From the IMG/VR virus record IMGVR_UViG_3300031862_000030, positions 1-29,846 of that record: 29,846 nt of DNA; one strand, written 5' to 3'. The stretch is from a virus. Numbering within the stretch: the first letter of the stretch is position 1; the number at the start of each line of letters is the position of its first letter. Below are positions 14,997 through 20,954 of the stretch, one piece after another. A program made the translations under genes and the position numbers. Under the pieces are notes generated by a model that saw nothing but the letters and a program-made list of their open reading frames with translations, was not told the DNA's origin and did not search any database.

Positions 14997-15584
14997 ATGA
15001 ATAAGAAAATGATACTTTCAGTTCTTTTGACTTTGTTAGCATTAACTCCAGTGGTTCTTGCTGACGCGATTTATACTCCATTACCTATTGATGGACAGAT
15101 TACAGGATTTTCTGATAATTCTGGATTTGAGATTCAAGTTACTAATTTGAGAACTGGAGAAAAGATATTGACAACTTCAGTTAGTGAAGGATACTACTTG
15201 ATAGATTGGGCTAATTCCATATTGAAATATCAGAATGGAGACCAGTTTAGAATAGAAGTAACGGCTTGTAGTAATCTTCCAAATTGTGTAAAATCATTAA
15301 CATACACTGGACAACCTGAATTAAATGCAGTTTTTGACTTATCAGGAATTCCAACCACTACAACTCTTCCAACAACTACGACCACAATTCCAACTCCTCA
15401 ACCAGGTTATGATTGGAATACTTTCATTACTGGTGGAGGTATAATTGCTTTTTTGTCATTCTTAGCATTCTATTTTGGAGCATACAAAGGAAGAGTAAGA
15501 ATACAAGTTTACAAAAAGATTTGGAATGAAACTACCAAAAAATGGACTTATAAATGGGTAACAGTATTTGGGAGGAGTGATTAA
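14997..15584 (+). CDS. Type I membrane protein: Ig-like domain, Thr-rich stalk, TM helix
   Basis: A 195-residue protein. The ATG at 14997 is preferred to the GTG at 14988 because it starts directly with a signal peptide (MNKKMILSVLLTLLALTPVVLADA). The mature part has a carboxypeptidase-regulatory/Ig-like domain (DGQITGFSDNSGFEIQVTNL ... GYYLIDWANS ... QNGDQFRIEV, about 30-115), then a short mucin-like stalk (TTTTLPTTTTTIPTPQP, about 120-137), a membrane helix (FITGGGIIAFLSFLAFYFGAY) and a basic cytoplasmic tail with KKWTYKWVTVFGRSD. The same Ig-like plan occurs in the next gene and at 18321. Topology places the domain outside the host cell. Roles could be egress, superinfection control or virion tethering. 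Confidence 0.6.
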   Translation: MNKKMILSVLLTLLALTPVVLADAIYTPLPIDGQITGFSDNSGFEIQVTNLRTGEKILTTSVSEGYYLIDWANSILKYQNGDQFRIEVTACSNLPNCVKSLTYTGQPELNAVFDLSGIPTTTTLPTTTTTIPTPQPGYDWNTFITGGGIIAFLSFLAFYFGAYKGRVRIQVYKKIWNETTKKWTYKWVTVFGRSD

Positions 15585-15586
15585 GA

Positions 15587-16108
15587 ATGCCTGGAGCACC
15601 CTATCCGGTTACAATAACAGCATTTGATATTGATAATACTACAAAATTATCTTCTGCTACGGTTACAATTATTGAAATCGCAACTCAGGAAAGATTAACT
15701 GGAACAACAAATGCAGCGGGACAAGTCATTCTAGATTTGTCGAATTTCACTTCAGGTTATACAAATGGAGATGTCGTTCACATAATTGCTTCAAAGAATT
15801 GGAAATCAGGTGGAGATAGGCATGTTATTGATACTGGAACTGGTAGTTACGATTCAACAATCTATGCAGATGGAATTCCAGTTCAACTGAATACTTGCAA
15901 ACTTGTTGAACTTCAAGCAGTTTCAGCAGCTACAGCAGGTCAAGTTAGAATTTATGACAATCACCATGATAATTTAGTTGCAACTCTCAAGCCTCCTGCA
16001 AACGACACTAGGGATATTTTCTTTGGAGATATGGGAAAAATCTGTGTTGGTGGATTTACTCATGTAAAAACTAGAAGTGATTTGGAGGTCACTGTTAAAA
16101 TAACATAA
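15587..16108 (+). CDS. Ig-like/carboxypeptidase-regulatory domain virion protein
   Basis: A 173-residue protein with no signal peptide. Residues 1-90 (PYPVTITAFDIDNTTKLSSA ... TNAAGQVILDLSNF ... YTNGDVVHIIAS) closely resemble the N-terminal domain of the tail-terminator fusion at 18321, including the PYPV opening and the TNxxGQVxxDLxNF strand. The remaining 80 residues are another beta domain. A strong site, GGAGGAGTGATT, precedes the ATG. The likely role is an accessory virion surface domain. Its last codons (16085-16092) can pair with the ribosome-binding site of the next gene. Confidence 0.55.
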   Translation: MPGAPYPVTITAFDIDNTTKLSSATVTIIEIATQERLTGTTNAAGQVILDLSNFTSGYTNGDVVHIIASKNWKSGGDRHVIDTGTGSYDSTIYADGIPVQLNTCKLVELQAVSAATAGQVRIYDNHHDNLVATLKPPANDTRDIFFGDMGKICVGGFTHVKTRSDLEVTVKIT

Positions 16109-16119
16109 GAGGTGACCTC
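16085..16119 (+). promoter_or_regulatory. Hairpin that masks the ribosome-binding site of the coiled-coil/TM gene
   Basis: GAGGTCAC (16085-16092, still inside the upstream coding region) is an exact complement of GTGACCTC (16112-16119), which overlaps the GAGGTGA ribosome-binding site (16109-16115) of the gene at 16123. The 19-base loop contains a smaller GTTA/TAAC stem. A ribosome finishing the upstream gene would open the stem, so the arrangement predicts translational coupling. Confidence 0.5.
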
Positions 16120-16122
16120 AAC

Positions 16123-16350
16123 ATGGCAAAAAGGATTGATGAAAGAGTTTCACTTCTTGAGGACCATATTGTTACTTTAAATAAGGAAACTGGTGAAATA
16201 AAGAATATTTTATCTAATCCCAATGATGGATTAATTTTAAAAGTGGATAGAATCTATAATAATTTAAAATGGATAAAATGGTTATTGGTAGTTTTTATCA
16301 TTCCAATCATAATTTTAATTATAGATATGTTAGTTAGGAGTCAAATTTGA
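16123..16350 (+). CDS. Coiled-coil protein with C-terminal TM helix (XhlA-like, holin candidate)
   Basis: A 75-residue protein: a heptad-rich N-terminal helix (RIDERVSLLEDHIVTLNKETGEIKNIL, residues 4-30), a short linker, a second amphipathic helix (VDRIYNNLKWIK), and a strong membrane helix (WLLVVFIIPIIILIIDMLV, about 53-71). Length and layout match the hemolysin XhlA type of holin-associated proteins found in phages. A structural role linking a membrane to the virion is the alternative. Its ribosome-binding site lies within a hairpin, suggesting controlled expression. The stop TGA directly abuts the ATG of the adaptor gene. Confidence 0.5.
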   Translation: MAKRIDERVSLLEDHIVTLNKETGEIKNILSNPNDGLILKVDRIYNNLKWIKWLLVVFIIPIIILIIDMLVRSQI

Positions 16351-17079
16351 ATGGTATACACAGATGTAACAAAAGTCAGGAATATAACAGGATTTACCAC
16401 TACTAATGCTTCTGCTTTAACTGATGTTGTCTTGAATGATATGATTACAGATGCTTCAAGAGAATTAGAAGTATTAACTGGAAGAAAATGGGGAGATGCA
16501 AACGCAGAAACAGAATATTTGGATGGACCAAGGCAGGATATGTTTGAGAATAGAGTATTGACAATAATGTTAAGTTATTTTCCTGTCCAATCAATAACCC
16601 AATTTTTAGAATTAAATCTAGACGGTTCGACAAACCACACTTATGGAAATTTAACTACAGGACAGATTTCAAACGGTTATGGTGCAGATACTGATGGTGA
16701 ATATGTCATTGATGCTAATATAGGAAAAATTACTCTTTTATCTAGAACAGTCCCAGAAGGTCCAAAAAGAATTAAAATTTCCTACACTTATGGTTATACT
16801 ACAACTCCTACAGAAATCGCTGAAATAACTGCTTGTATGGCAGGTTTGAAAGCAATTTCATTTATCACTGGTGGAATTTATGATGGAGTAAAAAGTTATT
16901 CGGTTCCAGAGATGAATGTTGGAAAGGAACAATCCGAGAGACTCCAGAAATTAGTAGATTATTTAAGCAATAGAATCACAACATTATTAGATAGTCCAAC
17001 AGTTGGAAGGAGAGAAAGAACCTTGTTCACAGTAACAGCTGGGACAAGGTGGGGAACTCAAACCCAATTAACAAGTTGA
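16351..17079 (+). CDS. Head-tail connector (adaptor, gp6/gp15-like)
   Basis: A 242-residue protein with features of head-tail adaptors: an N-terminal helical part that begins VTKVRNITGF and continues LNDMITDASRELEVLTGRKWG, a central beta insertion (LTIMLSYFPVQSITQFLELNLDG ... VIDANIGKITLLSRTVPEGPKRIKISYTYGY) and a C-terminal helical part (TEIAEITACMAGLKAISFITGG, EQSERLQKLVDYLSNRITTLL). The string tgrkW...YxDG plus the strand RIKISYTYGY is typical of the adaptor that docks under the portal. It is first in the neck gene order adaptor - stopper - gp10 - terminator - tube. GGAG about 12 bases before the ATG is the ribosome-binding site. Confidence 0.75.
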   Translation: MVYTDVTKVRNITGFTTTNASALTDVVLNDMITDASRELEVLTGRKWGDANAETEYLDGPRQDMFENRVLTIMLSYFPVQSITQFLELNLDGSTNHTYGNLTTGQISNGYGADTDGEYVIDANIGKITLLSRTVPEGPKRIKISYTYGYTTTPTEIAEITACMAGLKAISFITGGIYDGVKSYSVPEMNVGKEQSERLQKLVDYLSNRITTLLDSPTVGRRERTLFTVTAGTRWGTQTQLTS

Positions 17080-17084
17080 TGATT

Positions 17085-17309
17085 ATGGCAGTTAAAAAAA
17101 CAAAAACTAAAAAAGCAGAACCTGTGATAATCACAGTAGCACCTCCAAAAGAAATCCTAATGAAAGGAGCCATATCTGTATTGCCACAAGCAGTTGCATG
17201 CAGGGTATGTCATGATATAACCACATTAGCAGTTAATGGACAGCCAATTTGTTTCAAGGATTTCTTAGAAAAAGTTAAATCTGGTGAAATGAAAGCACAG
17301 GTGATGTAA
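17085..17309 (+). CDS. Small Cys-containing protein in the neck cluster
   Basis: A 74-residue protein from ATG 17085; an ATG at 17079 overlapping the previous stop (TGATG) would add two residues. The N-terminus is Lys-rich (MAVKKTKTKKAE), followed by a strand (PVIITVAPP) and CRVCHDITTLAVNGQPIC, three cysteines and a His that could bind one metal ion. Many siphovirus neck clusters carry a short gene here with no known function. It fits the general abundance of zinc-type motifs in this virus, but with three Cys plus one His the metal site is uncertain. Confidence 0.5.
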   Translation: MAVKKTKTKKAEPVIITVAPPKEILMKGAISVLPQAVACRVCHDITTLAVNGQPICFKDFLEKVKSGEMKAQVM

Positions 17310-17693
17310 ATGGCTACTCCTCCTGGAGTCAGCTTAGATGATTTCAATGCGGTAGTGAATGATTTAGCTAGGACTATTACTTATAAAACTGCTACTAAAA
17401 GAACATCTAACATTACTGGGACGGAGGAAAAAACATATACAGATTCTTCCATTACTGCAGTGGTCTTTAAAGAAAGGCAGAGGTTTGTTTTCGACCCAGA
17501 AGGCATTATGGAGAATGGAGATGCATATATTATGGTTTCCACATCTCAAGCATTGAATAAAGGAGACAGAGTGGTTTTTGACGGAGAAACTTATGAAATC
17601 ACACCTGCAGATAAAACAATCATGAGAAAATTTGGTGGGACAGATTTATTCCATTTTGCTACATTGAGGTTAATGACTGGTAAACAAATATAA
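17310..17693 (+). CDS. Head-tail stopper/head-closure protein
   Basis: A 127-residue beta-barrel protein. After an N-terminal helix (SLDDFNAVVNDLARTI) it has YKTATKRTSNITGTEEKTYT, then ITAVVFKERQRFVFDPEGIMENGDAYIMVS and GDRVVFDGETYEI, the order seen in stopper proteins (SPP1 gp16, HK97 gp9, Phage_H_T_join): gap-filling barrel, loop, and a final surface strand pair. These plug the connector after packaging and bind the tail. The ribosome-binding site is AGGTGATG just before the ATG. Position after the adaptor supports the call. Confidence 0.7.
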   Translation: MATPPGVSLDDFNAVVNDLARTITYKTATKRTSNITGTEEKTYTDSSITAVVFKERQRFVFDPEGIMENGDAYIMVSTSQALNKGDRVVFDGETYEITPADKTIMRKFGGTDLFHFATLRLMTGKQI

Positions 17694-17722
17694 TAATAAG
17701 AATAACAATAATAATAATAATT
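17669..17722 (+). repeat. Junction element copy D, two AAT tracts
   Basis: GTTAATGACTGGTAAACAAA, overlapping the end of the stopper gene, is followed by TATAATAATAAG and a second AAT tract abutting the ATG at 17723. No Shine-Dalgarno motif fits in this spacer, so the downstream gene may use a leaderless or AT-rich initiation context. Confidence 0.4.
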
Positions 17723-18172
17723 ATGAGAGACTATTCACAAATAATCAAAGAAGCGATGCCAGAGATTTTGAACAAATCCACTTTACTTATAGAAGCAAGA
17801 GCAAAACAATTGGCACCAGTAGATTTAGGAATCATGAGGAGTTCAATTACTTCATCAATTTCTCAAAGTGAAGCATATGTGAAAGTCTTAGCACCTTATG
17901 CAATCTACATGGAATATGGAAGACCACCTGGAAAAATGCCACCTATTGAAGCAATAGAGCCATGGGCAAAGAGACATAAATTAAATGCTTGGGCAGTTGC
18001 AAAAACTATTGCTAAGAAAGGTATTGAAGTTGGAACAATAGAAAGTCCTTTGAAAACTTTAGGAAATACATATCGTCCATTTTTAAGACCAGCAGTATTT
18101 CAATCTCTACCAGAAATTAGAAGAATCATCCTCCAGGTTATGAATAAAAAGTTAATTAACTTCAAAAAATAA
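17723..18172 (+). CDS. HK97 gp10-like neck/tail completion protein
   Basis: A 149-residue protein that matches the HK97 gp10-like family: an N-terminal helix followed by ARAKQLAPVDLGIMRSSI, strands (AYVKVLAPYAIYMEYGRPPGKMPP), a helical middle (IEPWAKRHKL ... AVAKTIAKKGI) and the conserved end YRPFLRPAVFQSLPEIRRII. APVDxGxxRxSI and YAxYxEYG are its hallmarks. These proteins form a ring at the head-tail junction. The spacer upstream is AAT-rich without a clear ribosome-binding site. The last codons form a perfect palindrome AAGTTAATTAACTT (18149-18162). Confidence 0.8.
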   Translation: MRDYSQIIKEAMPEILNKSTLLIEARAKQLAPVDLGIMRSSITSSISQSEAYVKVLAPYAIYMEYGRPPGKMPPIEAIEPWAKRHKLNAWAVAKTIAKKGIEVGTIESPLKTLGNTYRPFLRPAVFQSLPEIRRIILQVMNKKLINFKK

Positions 18173-18186
18173 TAATAATTATATAA
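18149..18186 (+). repeat. Junction element copy E with palindrome
   Basis: AAGTTAATTAACTT (18149-18162) is a 14-base palindrome, followed by CAAAAAATAATAATAATTAT. It spans the last codons and stop of the gp10-like gene and immediately precedes the structured RNA candidate, so it could carry a TATA-like promoter for that RNA. Confidence 0.45.
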
Positions 18187-18301
18187 CCCCAGTTGCAACA
18201 ATGGCGAGCCACCTTATCAGTGGAATGGGACGCCTAGAGGTTAGGAGTGATATCCTAACCTGACCATTATTACCTGAAATTGAGGAGCGATGAAATTTCA
18301 G
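18187..18301 (+). ncRNA. Structured RNA or 5' leader with three hairpins
   Basis: The 148-base gap between two neck genes holds three helices. Helix 1: GGCG (18203-18206) with CGCC (18231-18234), enclosing CCAC/GTGG (18209-18212, 18220-18223). Helix 2: GGTTAGGA (18239-18246) with TCCTAACC (18253-18260), six-base loop GTGATA. Helix 3: CTGAAATT (18274-18281) with AATTTCAG (18294-18301), whose 12-base loop holds GAGGAG and the start of a nine-codon frame (ATG 18290, stop 18317-18319). AATGG (18200-18204) could pair with CCATT (18264-18268) to close a junction. Its G+C content is above that of the surroundings. No known RNA family is recognised; it may be a leader controlling the terminator gene or a free viral RNA. 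Confidence 0.45.
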
Positions 18302-18320
18302 AGAAAACTACAAGAGTAGG

Positions 18321-19301
18321 TTGATTCAAATACCCCTAAATCCATATCCAGTTTCAATAACAGTTTTTGCTAACGATGGAAGCACTGGCTTTCCAGATGT
18401 TCCTGTAGTTCTGAAAAATTTAACTAAAAATGAATACCACACATCAACAACCAATAATTCTGGTCAAGTCATGTTTGATTTAGCAAACTTCAGCCTTGGT
18501 TATTCTAATGGTGATTCATTACAAGTTGAAGCAAGATTAGGAAGTTTCTACCAAAGAGCAACTGGAACTGTTGATACTGGTTTAGGATTCTCCAATTTTT
18601 CATTGACTTTAACAGCAATGGAAGTTGGAAATATAAAATTGATTGATTTCTTGGTTTTCAAAGAAGAACTAGTCAAATTCCTCAGGAGAAATCTTGCTGA
18701 CCCACAAAACAGATTGTCAAGTAAAACAGATGTTTTCAGTGCAACTAGCAATCAAGTGAAATTCACTTTGACAGATACAACTGCAAAGACTATAAAGAAC
18801 ATTCTCCAGAACGGTTCAAGTCTAAAAGAATATACCCAATACTATGTTGATTACCAAGATAAAAATACTTTGAATTATCCTACAATTTATTTTTTGACTC
18901 CAGCATCTACCAATGATATAATAGAAGTAACTTACACCTATGGGACTTCAGATTGGATTTATCCAGACTATCCTAGAGTTGATATTCAGATTGACTCTTA
19001 CCCTAGAGTAATGGTTGATTTTCTAACAGGCAATACAACAGAATTGAGTTTAGGGGGAACCGATAACATTTCCGAACTTGTTGTAACTTCTATCGTTTGG
19101 TCAACTAAAATGAGCGAATTGTTCGATTTGATTACAAAGATAAGGCAGTTGTTCATGTATAACAAACAGAATTTCTTTTTCTTCCAATTCATAAAACCAT
19201 TGAGGATTTCACCAGTTATAAAATCTCCAGATAGAGCAGAAAAAGTGATGCAGTTATCACAGGATTTTATGATACCTTTCAAAGTGGAGAGTGTAGCATG
19301 A
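18321..19301 (+). CDS. Tail terminator fused to an N-terminal Ig-like domain; TTG or ATA start
   Basis: A 326-residue protein. Residues about 5-95 are an Ig-like domain homologous to the protein at 15587 (PYPVSITVFANDG ... NNSGQVMFDLANFSLGYSNGD). A middle beta domain (SSKTDVFSATSNQVKFTLTD ... IEVTYTYG) leads to a C-terminal tail-terminator-like domain (YPRVDIQIDSYPRVMVDF ... SELFDLITKIRQLFM ... FMIPFKVES), which caps the tube and joins it to the neck. The plain start is TTG 18321, but it lies directly against GTAGG. Alignment of ATACCC CTAAATCCATAT with the ATGCCT GGAGCACCCTAT of its paralogue points to ATA 18330. Synteny (before the tail tube) supports the terminator call. Confidence 0.65.
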   Translation: MIQIPLNPYPVSITVFANDGSTGFPDVPVVLKNLTKNEYHTSTTNNSGQVMFDLANFSLGYSNGDSLQVEARLGSFYQRATGTVDTGLGFSNFSLTLTAMEVGNIKLIDFLVFKEELVKFLRRNLADPQNRLSSKTDVFSATSNQVKFTLTDTTAKTIKNILQNGSSLKEYTQYYVDYQDKNTLNYPTIYFLTPASTNDIIEVTYTYGTSDWIYPDYPRVDIQIDSYPRVMVDFLTGNTTELSLGGTDNISELVVTSIVWSTKMSELFDLITKIRQLFMYNKQNFFFFQFIKPLRISPVIKSPDRAEKVMQLSQDFMIPFKVESVA

Positions 19302-19399
19302 TAGAATTACTTGGAATATACAGAGTTTATTCAAAAGTATTTTGTTCAGATAATACTTTTAATCCCGAGAATTTGGAAAAAAACTTAGAAGGAGGTTAG
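19298..19399 (+). CDS. Small 33-residue protein between terminator and tail tube
   Basis: An ATGA overlap with the terminator gene opens a 33-residue frame, MIELLGIYRVYSKVFCSDN..., ending EGG-stop. Its last codons GGAGGT form the ribosome-binding site of the tail-tube gene, so at least translation to this point would feed ribosomes to an abundant protein. GGAG at 19286 is acceptably placed for its own start. No family can be named. It may be a real small neck protein or a coupling peptide. Confidence 0.4.
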   Translation: MIELLGIYRVYSKVFCSDNTFNPENLEKNLEGG

Positions 19400-19402
19400 T
19401 CT

Positions 19403-20386
19403 ATGGCAAATGTTCCATTACCAGGAGCAGCAACATCAGTCAACTATGGATGGGAAACAACATATGGCAGTGCAGGAACAATTAACAAATACTTCGGACA
19501 CGGTCAGAAAATAAGAGTCAGGAGAAACAACACAGCAGAAAGAGTTTATGGTTTAGGTAGCAGAGAAGCAACAGCGACAGTAGCAAAGCAATGGGCAGGA
19601 AGTTTTACATTAGACTTTATCCATTCTTCGCAAGTAGCAAATGGAGGAGCATCATTCTGGAAATGGGTGCTCGGTAAAGTAACTGATGCAGGAGCAGGTC
19701 CTTACACTCACACATTTGCATATAATACAGACTTTACATTGACTTCTGCAAGTTTAGGAATTGAATTCGACCAGCCAACAACAGATTATGAATGGACTCT
19801 GTTGGGTTCGGTAGTTTCAACTTGCACAGTAAGGTTGGCAGTCAATGAACCAATGAAAATAACAATAGATGGTTTGTATGCAAATGAGACATTGGACAAT
19901 ACTCTAACATCAGTTCAAGCACCAGCAGCAGCAGATGTACCATTTGAATTCGCACTAGCATCTGTATCTTATAGTTCGACATTGACCAGATGCTCAGAAT
20001 TTGAATTGGTAATAAACAACAATCCAGAATTGATTTGGGGTTTAGGTAGCAGAGAAGCAACAGCAGCAATAGGAAAGAATGTTGAATGTAATTTCAGGTT
20101 CACCATAACCTATGAAGCATCTACTTGGGATGCATTACTTTATGGTGCATCTGGAGGTCCAACATCAGTATTGACACCAGCAGAAACCGCAACTGTAACA
20201 ATCACAGTTAACAACGGTTTAGGAACAACAAATCAAAGACAGGTTGTGTTCAATCTAGCAAACGCATTCATCAATACTGCAGATATAAACTACGACCCCA
20301 ATGAAGTGGTAAGAGTTACTTACGAAGGATGGACAAGGACTATAACATCAATAGTCCAGACTGATAATACAAATGTAACTCCGTAG
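19403..20386 (+). CDS. Major tail tube protein
   Basis: A 327-residue, mostly beta protein with a strong GGAGG site. It has two related halves: GSREATATVAKQWAGSFTLDF (about 53-73) and GSREATAAIGKNVECNFRFTI (about 214-234), each preceded by a strand with GLG and followed by helix/strand elements (SFWKWVLGKV; TWDALLYGASG). This internal duplication is seen in tail tube proteins that build trimer-like rings with two barrel domains. The gene lies right before the frameshifting chaperones and the tape measure, the standard place for the tube gene. Length is above the common 150-250 residues, consistent with two domains. Confidence 0.75.
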   Translation: MANVPLPGAATSVNYGWETTYGSAGTINKYFGHGQKIRVRRNNTAERVYGLGSREATATVAKQWAGSFTLDFIHSSQVANGGASFWKWVLGKVTDAGAGPYTHTFAYNTDFTLTSASLGIEFDQPTTDYEWTLLGSVVSTCTVRLAVNEPMKITIDGLYANETLDNTLTSVQAPAAADVPFEFALASVSYSSTLTRCSEFELVINNNPELIWGLGSREATAAIGKNVECNFRFTITYEASTWDALLYGASGGPTSVLTPAETATVTITVNNGLGTTNQRQVVFNLANAFINTADINYDPNEVVRVTYEGWTRTITSIVQTDNTNVTP

Positions 20387-20394
20387 GTGATTAA

Positions 20395-20733
20395 TTGGCA
20401 GCAGAACCAACTCCAGTAGAATTGAGTAAAGACTTCAGTGATAAGGAATTCCAGATTGAGGAAAGTGGTAAAAAGTTTACCTTCAGATGGAAGCCACTTA
20501 GCTGGTATGAGGAAGAAAAAATAATCAATGAATGTATGGACATCAATCCAGCTACAAGACAAATAAAAATCAACACAGCAGAACTCAATAAAAGATTGCT
20601 GTTGGCTTGTTTGAAGGAAGCACCATTCGTAATCAATCAGGAAAATATCCTGAAATTGAAGCCAGAAATAAAGACGAAAATACTGAATGAAATAACTCCA
20701 CCAAGATTCACAGAAGAAACAGAAAAAAAGTAA
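20395..20733 (+). CDS. Tail assembly chaperone, G-like (upstream frameshift partner)
   Basis: A 112-residue protein that starts at TTG 20395, placed four bases after GGTGA (20386-20390); there is no in-frame ATG near. It is an acidic/basic helical protein (KFTFRWKPLSWYEEEKIINECMD) of the type found between tail tube and tape measure in siphoviruses. It ends ...ETEKK with codons GAA AAA AAG TAA, which contain the -1 slippery heptamer A_AAA_AAG. The following gene lies in the -1 frame without an intervening stop. These proteins bind the tape measure as it folds and are absent from the finished virion. Confidence 0.7.
   Translation: MAAEPTPVELSKDFSDKEFQIEESGKKFTFRWKPLSWYEEEKIINECMDINPATRQIKINTAELNKRLLLACLKEAPFVINQENILKLKPEIKTKILNEITPPRFTEETEKK
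20724..20730 (+). promoter_or_regulatory. -1 programmed frameshift site A_AAA_AAG
   Basis: In the chaperone frame the heptamer is read A AAA AAG, directly before the TAA at 20731. A shift by -1 gives AAA AAA GTA ATC TGG GCA ATG and continues in the T-like frame to 20954, joining 112 + 74 residues into a 186-residue protein. A GGGTC/GACCC hairpin (20750-20767) and an AAAGCTTT/AAAGCTTT stem (20769-20794) follow downstream. Confidence 0.75.
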
Positions 20734-20741
20734 TCTGGGCA

Positions 20742-20954
20742 ATGAATCAGGGTCCAAGTCCTGACCCCAAAGCTTTGATGATACTTAAAGCTTTTGCCCT
20801 ATGTGAGAACTTTGGTTGGAGTTTAGACGAGCTAGGAATACCAAAATACGAGCAAACTCAATTCATGGATGGATTCATTGCTATAATCATTGAAAGAAAC
20901 GAGCAGATAGAGAGAGAAAGAAAATTAGCAGAGTTGAAAGCAAAGCATGGTTAA
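20742..20954 (+). CDS. Tail assembly chaperone, T-like (expressed by -1 frameshift)
   Basis: A 70-residue frame, helical and acidic (ALMILKAFALCENFGWSLDELG ... IAIIIERNEQIERERKLAEL). It is in the -1 frame of the upstream gene, is open back to the slippery site, and has no good ribosome-binding site of its own for ATG 20742. By analogy with lambda G/GT, the main product is a GT-like fusion of 186 residues made in minor amounts. In lambda the T part recruits the tail tube protein while G coats the tape measure. The frame overlaps the tape-measure start by eight bases. Confidence 0.65.
   Translation: MNQGPSPDPKALMILKAFALCENFGWSLDELGIPKYEQTQFMDGFIAIIIERNEQIERERKLAELKAKHG

Noticed and set aside
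18195-18240. Resemblance of AATGGCGA...AATGGGAC to the 3' part of HDV ribozymes
   Set aside because: Only a short string agrees; the nested double-pseudoknot helices and the P1 strand cannot be drawn, so I do not call a ribozyme.
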